Translations under genes and position numbers: made by a program
Assembly (NCBI GenBank): GCA_943840565.1
Contig: CALSUY010000001.1
Span: 1-64,000 of the forward strand
Source: an uncultured Candidatus Actinomarinales bacterium
GTDB taxonomy: Bacteria; Actinomycetota; Acidimicrobiia; Actinomarinales; Actinomarinaceae
Direction: 5' to 3'
DNA: 64,000 nucleotides
Shown here: positions 26,275-36,290 of the stretch, in pieces
Position numbering within the stretch: the stretch's first letter is position 1
Layout: every line of letters starts with the position of its first letter
The notes under the pieces: generated by a model
Seen by the model: the letters and a program-made list of their open reading frames with translations, nothing else
Told to the model about the DNA's origin: nothing
Database searches by the model: none

Positions 26275-27630
26275 ATGGTTAAAAATAAAGAAAACTCAGA
26301 AGATTTAGACTTTTGGGCAACAAATTCGGAAGAAGGTGGATGGAACATTTCATCTACAGATGAAGGCTCTCAAAAAATGAATGATGAGGAGTCCGAACAA
26401 CAGATAAAAATCCAGACTGGATCTGATGTCGTAGATGATTATTTTATTGAAGAAGAAACCTCTGAAGATGAGAGAATGATTGTTAATATGGGTCCTCAGC
26501 ATCCGTCAACTCATGGAGTTTTAAGACTTCAAGTTGAACTTGAGGGTGAAGCCGTCAGAAGAGTAAAGCCTATCATTGGATATTTACACACTGGCATGGA
26601 GAAAACTGGCGAAGAGCTAACTTATCTTCAGGGACCTACGAACACAACTAGAATGGACTATCTCTCACCTTTTTTTAATGAACTAGTTTTTTCACTTACC
26701 ACTGAGAAGCTTTTAGACATTGAAGTTCCAGCTAGAGCAGAAACAATAAGAATATTAATGACTGAGTTAAATAGAGTTTCATCACATCTAGTTGCCCTTG
26801 CAACCGGAGGCATGGACATAGGGGCACTTTCTATGATGATATTTGGGTTTAGAGAAAGAGAATTAGTATTAAATTTTTTTGAAAAGACAACAGGACTAAG
26901 AATGAATCATAACTACATCCGACCAGGAGGTGTAGCAGCAGACTTACCTGATAATTGGCAAAAAGATGTTAAAGAAATATTAAAAATTATCCCTGAAAAG
27001 CTTAAAGACTATGACGAAATGTTACTTGATAATCCGATATGGCAGGGACGACTCCAAAATGTAGGAATTATAACTCCTGAGGAATGTCTGGCTTATGGCA
27101 TTACTGGCCCAAGTTTAAGAGCATCTGGTCAGGGATGGGACCTTAGGAAAATGCAGCCTTATTCTGGAATTGAAAAATTTGATTTTGATGTACCTGTCTT
27201 ACAAGAAAGTGATGTTTTTGCTCGTTGGAGAATTAAAGTACTTGAAATTCTAGAGAGTCTAAAAATTGTAGAGCAAGCAATGGACAATATGCCTAAAGGA
27301 CCATATAAAATTCAAGATAAAAAAGTCACACCCCCACCAAGGAAAAGACTTGATGAATCTATGGAAGCACTGATTCATCATTTTAAAATTTATACAGAGG
27401 GATTCAAAGTTCCTGAAGGAGATGCATATGTTGCTGTTGAGTCCCCAAGAGGAGAATTAGGTTGCTATATAGTTTCAGATGGTTCTTCTAAACCATTTCG
27501 AATGCACGTAAGGGGTCCATCATTTTGCAACTTACAAGCTCTACCGATTGTTATGGCCGATAGTCCAATAGCAGATGCTGTTGCAGCAATAGCATCTTTA
27601 GATCCTGTAATTGGAGATGTTGATAGATGA
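26275..27630 (+). CDS. nuoD: Complex I subunit D with acidic N-terminal extension
   Basis: This 451-residue subunit forms the quinone site with NuoB. The core starts near residue 66 with MIVNMGPQHPSTHG and ends VIGDVDR. A Glu/Asp/Ser-rich, Cys-free extension of about 65 residues precedes it; ATG 26275 is 2 bp after nuoC, and an internal Met35 is an alternative start. At the position of human NDUFS2 Arg118 (precursor numbering) this protein has Thr106 (YLHTGMEK), as in mycobacterial NuoD. The absence of N- and C-terminal CxxC pairs separates it from [NiFe] hydrogenases. Confidence 0.95.
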   Translation: MVKNKENSEDLDFWATNSEEGGWNISSTDEGSQKMNDEESEQQIKIQTGSDVVDDYFIEEETSEDERMIVNMGPQHPSTHGVLRLQVELEGEAVRRVKPIIGYLHTGMEKTGEELTYLQGPTNTTRMDYLSPFFNELVFSLTTEKLLDIEVPARAETIRILMTELNRVSSHLVALATGGMDIGALSMMIFGFRERELVLNFFEKTTGLRMNHNYIRPGGVAADLPDNWQKDVKEILKIIPEKLKDYDEMLLDNPIWQGRLQNVGIITPEECLAYGITGPSLRASGQGWDLRKMQPYSGIEKFDFDVPVLQESDVFARWRIKVLEILESLKIVEQAMDNMPKGPYKIQDKKVTPPPRKRLDESMEALIHHFKIYTEGFKVPEGDAYVAVESPRGELGCYIVSDGSSKPFRMHVRGPSFCNLQALPIVMADSPIADAVAAIASLDPVIGDVDR

Positions 27631-28241
27631 GCTGGGAAACAGAAAGATTAGAAAAAGCTAAACAAATTATTGAAATGTATCCTCAAAAGAGATCTGCTCT
27701 AGGACCATTGCTTTATTTAGCTCAAGATAAAGATGGATATATCTCAAATGAATCAATTGTTGAAATTAGCGGACTTATTGGGATAACAGAAGTCCAAGTC
27801 CAATCGGTTGCGTCTTTTTATTCAATGTACAAACAGGAGCCAACAGGTAAATATTTACTCAGTGTTTGTAAATCAATTTCTTGTGAGATAAGTAACTCAA
27901 GTGATGTAATTAATAGTGTTAAAAATTTTACAGGGCTAAGTAACAATGAAACAGATGATGAAAATTTCTTTACTTATGAGTCTGTTGAATGCATTGGCGC
28001 GTGTGGTGGAGCACCTGCAATTCAAATTAATTATGAGACTGTCGAAGGCCTAACACCTGATAAAGCTGTAGATTTGTGCAAGTGGCTTAAAGAAGAAGAA
28101 CCTGAAATAGTAGTTGCAGATGAGCTTCAAGATAAATTTGGTGGAGTGAAGTCTTTTGACTGGGCTATCGCAGATAACAATGGAGCAACTAGCCCTGTTC
28201 CAGGTTTTCAAACTTATGACACATCAAAGGAGAAAAAATGA
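27627..28241 (+). CDS. nuoE: Complex I subunit E (NADH module, [2Fe-2S])
   Basis: This 204-residue, thioredoxin-fold [2Fe-2S] subunit of the NADH-oxidising module has cluster ligands in CKSISC (C-x4-C) and CIGACGG (C-x3-C). A C-terminal tail of about 40 residues after the fold is rich in Asp/Glu and looks flexible. The start overlaps nuoD by 4 bp, and the stop overlaps nuoF by 4 bp after an AAAGGAG site. Confidence 0.95.
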   Translation: MSWETERLEKAKQIIEMYPQKRSALGPLLYLAQDKDGYISNESIVEISGLIGITEVQVQSVASFYSMYKQEPTGKYLLSVCKSISCEISNSSDVINSVKNFTGLSNNETDDENFFTYESVECIGACGGAPAIQINYETVEGLTPDKAVDLCKWLKEEEPEIVVADELQDKFGGVKSFDWAIADNNGATSPVPGFQTYDTSKEKK

Positions 28242-29527
28242 AAGAAACCCTTCTTCTGACCAAACATATGAGAGAAAATCCTGAAGACAGCCACTCTCTG
28301 AAATCCTATGAAAAAAATGGAGGATATGAATCTGTTAAAAAAGTACTTAAGTCTGGTACCCCTGAAGAAGTACTCCAAGAGATAAAAGATTCTAACATTA
28401 GAGGTAGAGGAGGAGCTGGTTTTCCTACAGGAGTCAAATGGGGCTTTTTAGCTGAAGATGAAGAAAGATACCTTGTTATAAACGGTGATGAATCTGAGCC
28501 CGGAACTTTTAAAGATCGAATTCTTCTTGAAAGAGATCCACATCAATTAATTGAAGGAATGATAATCACATGTTTTGCCGCAAATATTTCAAAGGCTTTC
28601 ATATATATAAGAGGTGAATACGCAAAGCCGGCAAGAAGAGTTCAAAGTGCTATTGAGGAAGCTTATGAAAAGGGATATTTAGGAAAGAATATATTTGGAT
28701 CTTCTATGAACTTGGACATTGTGGTGCACCTTGGTGCAGGAGCCTATATATGTGGAGAAGAAACCGCTTTACTAAACTCACTAGAAGGTAGAAGAGGTGA
28801 GCCTAGATTAAAACCACCATTTTTTCCAGCAGTAAAAGGTCTATATAACAAACCAACGCTTGTAAATAATGTTGAGACTATCTCTTCTGTTCCATGGATA
28901 ATGAGTAACTCTGGAAAAGATTATTCAAGCTTAGGAGTTGAAGGTTCAACAGGGACTAGAATTTTCAGTCTTTCTGGACACATAAACAATCCTGGAAACT
29001 ACGAAATAGAGATGGGGTCTTCATTTGGAGAGTTCGTAGACACTTTAGGCAAAGGTGTTAAAAATAAAGCCATTAAAGCATACATTCCTGGTGGAGCGTC
29101 AGCTCCATGGTTACGTGGAGATCAACTCGACGTCAAAATGACAATTGATGACGTTGCAAACGAGGGGTCCATGCTTGGTTCTGGAGCAGTCGTAATGATG
29201 GATGAAGATACAAATTTAGTTTTAGCAGCAAAAAGCTTAGTAAGCTTTTTTGCGCATGAGTCTTGTGGACAATGCACTCCATGTAGAGAGGGAACTACTT
29301 GGCTTGAAAATATACTTGAAAGAGTTGCTTCCGGCAGGGGACGACTTTCAGATATAGACCTACTACTTGATGTCTGTGATAATATTTCACCAGGACTTAG
29401 CTGGCCACCAAAGATGACAACTATATGTCCGCTTGGACCTTCTGCTACTGCATCGATTGTGTCTTTAATGAAAGACTTTAGATCAGAAGTTGAAGTTTTA
29501 CTACCAAAGAAAGTAGTAATAGGTTGA
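28238..29527 (+). CDS. nuoF: Complex I subunit F (NADH- and FMN-binding)
   Basis: This 429-residue flavoprotein oxidises NADH. The glycine-rich FMN/NADH site GRGGAGFPTGVKWGF lies near residue 54, and YICGEETALLNSLEG follows near residue 170. The N3 cluster ligands are in SCGQCTPCREGT plus a later Cys in TTICPLGPSA. Normal length. It overlaps nuoE and nuoG by 4 bp each. This gene is what the second operon lacks. Confidence 0.97.
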   Translation: MKETLLLTKHMRENPEDSHSLKSYEKNGGYESVKKVLKSGTPEEVLQEIKDSNIRGRGGAGFPTGVKWGFLAEDEERYLVINGDESEPGTFKDRILLERDPHQLIEGMIITCFAANISKAFIYIRGEYAKPARRVQSAIEEAYEKGYLGKNIFGSSMNLDIVVHLGAGAYICGEETALLNSLEGRRGEPRLKPPFFPAVKGLYNKPTLVNNVETISSVPWIMSNSGKDYSSLGVEGSTGTRIFSLSGHINNPGNYEIEMGSSFGEFVDTLGKGVKNKAIKAYIPGGASAPWLRGDQLDVKMTIDDVANEGSMLGSGAVVMMDEDTNLVLAAKSLVSFFAHESCGQCTPCREGTTWLENILERVASGRGRLSDIDLLLDVCDNISPGLSWPPKMTTICPLGPSATASIVSLMKDFRSEVEVLLPKKVVIG

Positions 29528-31857
29528 ACGAAAAAGTAACTTTTACCGTTGATGGAAAACAGCTTGAAGGAAAACAGGGGCAACTCCTAATTGAGGCATG
29601 TGAGGATTCTGGTATTCACATACCAAGGTTTTGTTGGCATAAAAGATTAGATCCAGTCGGTATGTGTCGAATGTGTCTGGTTGAAATTGATACACCTAGA
29701 GGAAAAGCTTTAGTACCTTCTTGTACAACACAAGTAAGTGAAGAATTAATTGTCGAAACAGAGTCTGATACTGTTAAAAAAGCGCAAGAAGGCGTTCTAG
29801 AGTTTTTACTCATCAACCACCCCCTTGACTGTCCTATCTGTGACAAAGCTGGAGAATGCCCCCTTCAAGATCAGACAATGGCTTATGGACCAGGCGAATC
29901 AAGATTTATTGAGGAAAAAAGACATTTTGAGAAACCAATTCCTGTTTCAGACATCGTATTACTTGACAGAGAGAGGTGTATTTTATGTGCGAGATGTACC
30001 AGGTTTTCTGATGAAATTTCCGGAGATCCTTTAATTGAATTCATCCAAAGGGGAAATAAAACACAAGTTAATACTTTTCCTGATGAACCTTTTAAATCTT
30101 ACTTTTCAGGAAATACTGTTCAAATTTGCCCAGTTGGGGCACTAACTGCAACTAGTTACAGATTTAAAGCAAGACCATGGGATTTAAAAAAAGTGTCTTC
30201 AACATGTAATTGTTGTTCGTTAGGATGTTCCGTTGAGTTAAATGTATCTCAAAATAAAATGTTAAGAATACTTGGTGAAGATAATGAATTTACTAATCAA
30301 GGATGGCTTTCAGATAAAGGAAGATATAATTTTGAATATTTGCACTCAGAAAATAGATTATTAAATATTCATTCAAGAGAAAATGAAGACTATCAGACTA
30401 TCAATATCTCAGATGCAATTGAAAAGATCAAAAATAAGATTAAGGACTTAGACAACCCAGATATAAAGTTTATCATTGGAGCAAACAGCACAAATGAAGA
30501 ATATTTTGCAATCAACAAATTTGCTAACTCCCTAAATAGAAATGAATTTTTAAGTAAGGATAAATCTAATGTCTACTTTGCTGATGATCATATTTATAAC
30601 GGATATTTTAGTGAGGAATATACAAGTGCTACTTTCGAAGATCTGGATAATTCTGATGCAATCGTTGTGTGGGCAGAGGATATTAAAGATAACCTACCAG
30701 TACTATTTCTTAGAATCAAAAAAGCAGTTAAAAACGGAGTTAAGCTCGTTGTATTCGGACACACCAATACAGCTTTAGAGAGTCTTGCAGACCTCTATCT
30801 TGGTGCTGAAATTGTTTCCAATAATTTTGAATTAAAAACAAGTCTAAGCAATATTCAAGAATTGAAAGATATTATCGATAGTAAAAAAGTAACTACAATT
30901 ATTGGAAAATCTACTCCTTTACAAAAAAAAGATTCACTAGATACTCTTATAAATCATTTACAAAAGGTTTCCGACCTGAAGGTATTTAACTGTTTTAGTA
31001 AAGCGAATACTTTTGGAGCAATACAACACATTGACCAGATAAAGGGATTAAATGAATTCTGCACTGAATATGAAAATTCAAATAAAAATATTGTATTCAC
31101 TATAGGTGCAAACCCTGTTAACTCATCATTTTTTGGATCAAAAATTAAAAATCTTCTTGAAGATACAGACTATGTTATTTCACTTGATATTTTTAAAAAT
31201 GAAACAACAGAATTAGCTGATTTGATATTACCAACAACTGCTTTTGGTGAAAAAGAGGGGACGATAACAAATATGGAAATGAGGGTTATGAAGCAAAATA
31301 AAATCCTTCCGGACCCCGGCTCAACTCTTTCTGAATGGGAATATTTAATAATGATTGCTCAATCGCTTGGAAAAGATATTAACTATGACAGTGTAAACGA
31401 TTTAAACAGTGAGTTAGCAAGTCAATTTACAATGACAGAAGCATTACCCACATTTGATAATCTTAATAAACCATCAAATCTTTTTGGAATACTAAATCAA
31501 AAAGAAATTAATTTAAATATCAGGGATATAGATCAAGACAGTTCGTCTCTTTTGATGGTAAAAAGACTCTATGGAGATTCAAGTACTCAAATTAATTCAC
31601 CATCAATTTCAATGTTAGGTTCTGAAAGGTTCATTGAGTTGAGTGAATTTACTTTAGACAAATATGGGATAAAGTCCAATGTTGCTACTTTAACTCAAGG
31701 CTCATCATCTATTTTTGTGAATATAAAATTGAATAATCTTTTGCCAGACAATCTTGTTTTAGCTCCAATTAATAGAAGAGGATTCGAAAAATTAGACTCT
31801 ACTAAAGATTTTGATCTCAAAGAGACAAAAAACATGAAGGATTTAAGTGTCAATTGA
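29524..31857 (+). CDS. nuoG: Complex I subunit G (iron-sulfur chain)
   Basis: This 777-residue subunit carries several clusters. The [2Fe-2S] ligands are C37, C48, C51 and C67. A His-Cys3 cluster follows at CPICDKAGECPLQ, with further [4Fe-4S] ligands in CILCARCTRF. A molybdopterin-oxidoreductase-like domain starts with CNCCSLGC near residue 225. TTG start at 29524 overlaps the nuoF stop (GGTTGA). The C-terminal half is poorly conserved and very Asn/Ser/Lys-rich, as expected for a catalytically inactive domain. Confidence 0.95.
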   Translation: MNEKVTFTVDGKQLEGKQGQLLIEACEDSGIHIPRFCWHKRLDPVGMCRMCLVEIDTPRGKALVPSCTTQVSEELIVETESDTVKKAQEGVLEFLLINHPLDCPICDKAGECPLQDQTMAYGPGESRFIEEKRHFEKPIPVSDIVLLDRERCILCARCTRFSDEISGDPLIEFIQRGNKTQVNTFPDEPFKSYFSGNTVQICPVGALTATSYRFKARPWDLKKVSSTCNCCSLGCSVELNVSQNKMLRILGEDNEFTNQGWLSDKGRYNFEYLHSENRLLNIHSRENEDYQTINISDAIEKIKNKIKDLDNPDIKFIIGANSTNEEYFAINKFANSLNRNEFLSKDKSNVYFADDHIYNGYFSEEYTSATFEDLDNSDAIVVWAEDIKDNLPVLFLRIKKAVKNGVKLVVFGHTNTALESLADLYLGAEIVSNNFELKTSLSNIQELKDIIDSKKVTTIIGKSTPLQKKDSLDTLINHLQKVSDLKVFNCFSKANTFGAIQHIDQIKGLNEFCTEYENSNKNIVFTIGANPVNSSFFGSKIKNLLEDTDYVISLDIFKNETTELADLILPTTAFGEKEGTITNMEMRVMKQNKILPDPGSTLSEWEYLIMIAQSLGKDINYDSVNDLNSELASQFTMTEALPTFDNLNKPSNLFGILNQKEINLNIRDIDQDSSSLLMVKRLYGDSSTQINSPSISMLGSERFIELSEFTLDKYGIKSNVATLTQGSSSIFVNIKLNNLLPDNLVLAPINRRGFEKLDSTKDFDLKETKNMKDLSVN

Positions 31858-32944
31858 TTTAATAATTGGAGTAACAAAAGCAGCTTTGATTTTAGGGCTT
31901 TTATTAACCAACACAATTTTACTTATATGGCTCGAAAGAAAGTTAGTAGCTGGTATGCAATCGAGAGTTGGACCAGATAGGGCAGGACCTTTTGGAATTT
32001 TGCAAACAGTTGCTGATGCAGTAAAACTACTTCTAAAAGAGCAAATACTTCCCTTAAAAGCTGACAGAGCAATGTATTTATTAGCTCCTATCCTTGCATT
32101 GGTACCATCATTTTTAATATTTATGATTATTCCTCTTGGGCCAAGCATCGATTTAGTTATACAGGGAGAAGCCGTAAATGTAGATTTGGTTGGAGCAAAT
32201 ATTAACGTAGGAGTCTTATTCTTCTTAGCTCTATCATCAATAGCCGTATATAGTGTTGTTCTTGCCGGTTGGTCTTCAGGATCGAAATACCCATTACTTG
32301 GTGGAGTCAGAGCTTCTGCACAGATGATCTCTTATGAAGCCGCTATGGGGTTAGCCTTAGTTCCAGTAATACTTTATTCAGGATCTATGTCAATGACTGA
32401 TATAGTTCAAAGTCAATCAGGATTTCTATCAAGCCCTATTCCTATACTAGATTCAATTGTTGGCTTTATTCCTAAGTGGAATATATTTCCACAGTTTGTA
32501 GCATTTGCAATATTTTTTATAGCATCTGTTGCAGAGGTAAATAGAGCTCCATTTGACTTAGTTGAAGCCGAACAAGAGTTGGTAGGAGGATTTCATACTG
32601 AGTATTCCGGATTTCGCTTTGCAATGTTTTTTCTTGCCGAATATATAAACATGTTTAACATGTGTGCAATAACAGCTACATTCTTTTTAGGCGGATGGCT
32701 AGGCCCAACTTTTTCAGGATTCTTACCACCATTCATTTCAGCATTTATGCCAGCCGTTTGGCTCGGGGTTAAAACTTTTTCTTTGTTATTTATATATGTT
32801 TGGATAAGAGCAACCCTACCTAGATTGAGATATGATCAATTGATGGAACTAGGCTGGAAAAGACTAATTCCGATTTCACTAGTATGGCTATTATTATCTT
32901 CAATTGTTTTAGGAGTTAGAGAGTTTGGCTTACCATGGAGTTAA
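31847..32944 (+). CDS. nuoH: Complex I subunit H (quinone-site membrane subunit)
   Basis: This 365-residue membrane subunit has about eight helices. Conserved elements are GMQSRVGPDRAGPFG near residue 40 and the quinone-channel stretch NRAPFDLVEAEQELVGGFHTEYSG near residue 230 (given only in part by families). GTG start at 31847 overlaps nuoG by 11 bp. It docks the peripheral arm and couples quinone reduction to pumping. Confidence 0.96.
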   Translation: MSIDLIIGVTKAALILGLLLTNTILLIWLERKLVAGMQSRVGPDRAGPFGILQTVADAVKLLLKEQILPLKADRAMYLLAPILALVPSFLIFMIIPLGPSIDLVIQGEAVNVDLVGANINVGVLFFLALSSIAVYSVVLAGWSSGSKYPLLGGVRASAQMISYEAAMGLALVPVILYSGSMSMTDIVQSQSGFLSSPIPILDSIVGFIPKWNIFPQFVAFAIFFIASVAEVNRAPFDLVEAEQELVGGFHTEYSGFRFAMFFLAEYINMFNMCAITATFFLGGWLGPTFSGFLPPFISAFMPAVWLGVKTFSLLFIYVWIRATLPRLRYDQLMELGWKRLIPISLVWLLLSSIVLGVREFGLPWS

Positions 32945-32947
32945 AAG

Positions 32948-33562
32948 ATGAGTAGTGGATACGACTTACTAAAAGGATTAAAAGTAACATTTAAAGAGTT
33001 ATTTAAAAAATCTGTAACTGATAAATACCCGAAAGAGTTTAGAGACAAACCCCAACGTTTTCATGGAAGACATGTTCTTAACAAATATGAAGATGGTATG
33101 GAAAAGTGTATTGGTTGTGAACTTTGTGCTGGAGCATGCCCTGCACAATGTATATATGTAAGAGGTGAGGATAATCCTGAGGAAAACCCAGTAAGTCCAG
33201 GGGAGAGATATGGCTTCATATATGAAATAAATATGTTGAGGTGTATATATTGTGGTCTTTGTGTAGAGGCTTGCCCTACAGAGGCAATAACAATGACTTC
33301 ACTTTTTGAAATGAGCGTTGCAGATCGATCTGAGGCAGTATTTGATAAATCTGTATTGCTTGTTAAAGACGATGGTTCAGCCAATACTCACGAAGAACAA
33401 ACAAATTTAACTAACCCAGAAGAGTTAACAAAAATTGATGGTTGGATGAGAGCAACAGCTCCTAATGGTAATCCAGATTTTGAAAATGTTATTGGATGGA
33501 CTAATTCCCTGGGCTATGGGGAAAGAGAACCAGAAAAAGGCCAAACAATGGAAGAAGAGTAA
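32948..33562 (+). CDS. nuoI: Complex I subunit I (two [4Fe-4S] clusters)
   Basis: This 204-residue ferredoxin-like subunit carries clusters N6a and N6b. One motif spans C54, C57, C60 and C64 (CIGCELCAGAC), and the second spans C99, C102, C105 and C109 (CIYCGLCVEAC). The tail of about 60 residues after the fold is acidic and typical of actinobacterial NuoI. Three bp separate it from nuoH. Confidence 0.96.
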   Translation: MSSGYDLLKGLKVTFKELFKKSVTDKYPKEFRDKPQRFHGRHVLNKYEDGMEKCIGCELCAGACPAQCIYVRGEDNPEENPVSPGERYGFIYEINMLRCIYCGLCVEACPTEAITMTSLFEMSVADRSEAVFDKSVLLVKDDGSANTHEEQTNLTNPEELTKIDGWMRATAPNGNPDFENVIGWTNSLGYGEREPEKGQTMEEE

Positions 33563-33567
33563 AAAAA

Positions 33568-34092
33568 GTGTTAGAACTACTACTTTTTGCAGTACCAGCA
33601 GGTCTAGTAATTCTAGGAGCTTTAATAGTTATATTTGCTAAAAATCCTGTTCACAATTCAATGGGTTTAGTCTTAACACTCGCATCACTTGCAATAATTT
33701 ATATCACTCTGAATGCAACCTTTGTGGCTATGGTCCAAATGCTAGTTTACGCCGGGGCTGTAATGACTTTATTTTTATTTGTGATAATGATGATTGGTGT
33801 TGATAAGCCTGAACAAACAAGAGAAGAAATTAAAGGTCAAACCCTTCTGGTATCAGGAACCCTTTTTATTTTGATTGGTTTAGTTTCATTTATTGTTGTA
33901 AATTCTGGTTTTAAGTGGGATCTCTACTTTCCTGCAGTTGAGTATAGCCTAGAGGGTACACCGGATTTAATTGCTGCAAGTCTATTTACTGAATGGGTTC
34001 TCCCATTTGAGATAATTTCATTATTACTTATCGTTGCTACAGCTGCAGCTATTGCCTTAGCTTATGATACAAAAGTAAGGAAACCAAAATGA
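33568..34092 (+). CDS. nuoJ: Complex I subunit J
   Basis: This 174-residue membrane subunit has five hydrophobic helices and the conserved [17 protein letters not shown] helix (about residue 56), which contains the pi-bulge region involved in coupling. GTG start at 33568, 5 bp after nuoI; overlaps nuoK by 4 bp. Confidence 0.95.
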   Translation: MLELLLFAVPAGLVILGALIVIFAKNPVHNSMGLVLTLASLAIIYITLNATFVAMVQMLVYAGAVMTLFLFVIMMIGVDKPEQTREEIKGQTLLVSGTLFILIGLVSFIVVNSGFKWDLYFPAVEYSLEGTPDLIAASLFTEWVLPFEIISLLLIVATAAAIALAYDTKVRKPK

Positions 34093-34397
34093 TAGAGGTT
34101 TCAACGGACTGGTATTTAACATTAGCCGCTATCTTATTTTCAATCGGCTTCCTGGGGATGATGATTAGAAAAAATGCATTGATTATGTTTATGTGTATAG
34201 AGCTTATGCTTAATTCTGTAAATTTAACATTCATAACTGCATCAAAACATTTTGGAACAATAGAAGGACAAATCTCCGTATTTTTTGTTCTAGTGGTGGC
34301 TGCTGCTGAAGTAGTTGTAGGTTTGGCCATAATAGTTTCAATATTTAAAAAACAATCTTCAGCATCTGTAGATTTACTAAGAACTTCCAGAGGTTAG
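34089..34397 (+). CDS. nuoK: Complex I subunit K
   Basis: This 102-residue, three-helix membrane subunit has the conserved glutamates of the proton path in [13 protein letters not shown] and [11 protein letters not shown]. Overlaps nuoJ by 4 bp and precedes nuoL by 3 bp. Confidence 0.95.
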   Translation: MIEVSTDWYLTLAAILFSIGFLGMMIRKNALIMFMCIELMLNSVNLTFITASKHFGTIEGQISVFFVLVVAAAEVVVGLAIIVSIFKKQSSASVDLLRTSRG

Positions 34398-34400
34398 TTA

Positions 34401-36290
34401 GTGGAAAATTTACTTTTAGTAATTATATTTTTACCATTGTTAACAGCCCTTGGGATTAAGATTATTTCAAATTTAGTAAATGAACTTTTACTAAATTTTT
34501 TAACAATTAACTCAGCACTTCTGTCTTTTGCAACAGCATGCGGAATGTTTGGTCTACTTCTTACAGATAAGTTTAAGCCTATTCACTTAGAATTATTTAC
34601 ATGGATTCCAAGCCCAGAAATATTATTTGAATTTACTTTGGATGGTCTTTCTGGAATCATGATGCTTCTTGTAACAGGGCTATCAGTTGTTATTCAAATC
34701 TTTTCAACATCGTACATGAGTAAAGATGAGAATTACTCCAAATATTTTATATATTTTAATGTATTTGTATTTTCTATGTTGCTATTGGTTATGTCGGGAA
34801 ATTTTTTAGTGATGTTTTTTGGCTGGGAGTTAGTTGGACTGAGTTCCTATCTCTTGATATCATTCTGGTCAAAAAAACAGTCAGCTGCAAAAGCTGGAAA
34901 CAAAGCCTTCATACTTAATCGTATAGGAGATTTTGGGTTCCTAGTTGGATTAATGCTGACGTTGAACACCTTTGGAACGTTCAACTACGAAAAAGTTTTT
35001 TCTGAAGTCTTAAATGGGAATCGTGAAAGTTTAAGCATTATTGTAATTTGTTTTATTATTGGAGCATTTGGTAAGTCTGCACAGTTTCCACTTTTTAGTT
35101 GGTTACCAGATGCAATGGAAGGACCCACACCGGCTAGTGCTTTAATACACGCAGCGACAATGGTTACGGCAGGTGTCTTCATGCTTGTAAGAATCTCACC
35201 AATATTACAGTTTTCGGAAACGGGAAAACTTATCATCATTACAGCAGGACTGTTGACTGCTTTGATCGCAGCTTTTTCTGCAATTAATCAAGATGATATA
35301 AAAAAGGTCTTGGCTTACTCCACAATTTCTCAATTAGGGTTCATGTTTATTGCTATAGGTTCAGGTGCATATGTTGCAGCAATTTTCCATTTGGTAACTC
35401 ACGCATTTTTTAAAGCTCTCCTATTCCTAGGGGCAGGTGCTGTAATTCACGAGATGCATCACGAGCAAAATATTCATAAAATGGGGAACCTCAAAACAAA
35501 AATGCCTATTACCGCTGCAATGATGGGTATAGGTACATTAGCAATATCAGGAATCCCTCCACTTGCAGGTTTTTGGTCAAAAGACGAAATACTCGCTTCC
35601 ACTTTTGCAAATGGTGGCTTCTATTACGGGTATTGGGCTCTCTCATTATTGGCTGCTTTTATGACAGCTTTCTATATGGGAAGACACTGGTTATTAATAT
35701 TTCACAAAGAAACTGGAAACGACATCAGTGAAGTTCATGAGGCACCAAAAGCGATGGTAAGGCCCCTTATTGTATTGGGCATATTTTCATTCTTTATTGG
35801 ATTTATTAATACTCCTTTTTTCCACGGATTAGAAAAAGTCCTAGAGGAAACACTACATTATGTAGACATAACGCATCTTCCTGAGGGGATTACATTGATT
35901 ATCCTCGCAGTAGTTTCGATAGGTGCTGGATTTACAGGTTTATTGCTTGCTTATCTGATATATATTGTTGATATACTTGCATATTTTAAAGTCAAGATTC
36001 CACTCAAAGAAGAAATAAAAGAGCTGTCTTCAAATACCCTATATTTAAACAAATTTGGTGAAGTCATATTTGTAAAGGGTATGAAATCATTTTCTAGAAA
36101 AACCGCTGTTGTTGTTGATGGGCTCTTGATTGATGGCTTAGTTAACAAAATATCTAGTTTGTTTTACAACTCCTCACAAAAAGTCTCAAGATCACAGAAT
36201 GGTCTCGTAAGAAGCTATGTTGTTTATTTTGGATTTTTTATGCTTCTACTAATTGGGCTGTTTATTGCTACACCATGGGTATTAAATTGA
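34401..36290 (+). CDS. nuoL: Complex I subunit L (antiporter-like)
   Basis: This 629-residue proton-pumping subunit has the antiporter-like core with GWELVGLSSYLLISFW, KSAQFPLFSWLPDAMEGPTP and the HAFFKALLFLGAG stretch. The long lateral helix and final anchoring helix lie in the last 130 residues. GTG start at 34401. It overlaps nuoM by 16 bp. Confidence 0.95.
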   Translation: MENLLLVIIFLPLLTALGIKIISNLVNELLLNFLTINSALLSFATACGMFGLLLTDKFKPIHLELFTWIPSPEILFEFTLDGLSGIMMLLVTGLSVVIQIFSTSYMSKDENYSKYFIYFNVFVFSMLLLVMSGNFLVMFFGWELVGLSSYLLISFWSKKQSAAKAGNKAFILNRIGDFGFLVGLMLTLNTFGTFNYEKVFSEVLNGNRESLSIIVICFIIGAFGKSAQFPLFSWLPDAMEGPTPASALIHAATMVTAGVFMLVRISPILQFSETGKLIIITAGLLTALIAAFSAINQDDIKKVLAYSTISQLGFMFIAIGSGAYVAAIFHLVTHAFFKALLFLGAGAVIHEMHHEQNIHKMGNLKTKMPITAAMMGIGTLAISGIPPLAGFWSKDEILASTFANGGFYYGYWALSLLAAFMTAFYMGRHWLLIFHKETGNDISEVHEAPKAMVRPLIVLGIFSFFIGFINTPFFHGLEKVLEETLHYVDITHLPEGITLIILAVVSIGAGFTGLLLAYLIYIVDILAYFKVKIPLKEEIKELSSNTLYLNKFGEVIFVKGMKSFSRKTAVVVDGLLIDGLVNKISSLFYNSSQKVSRSQNGLVRSYVVYFGFFMLLLIGLFIATPWVLN

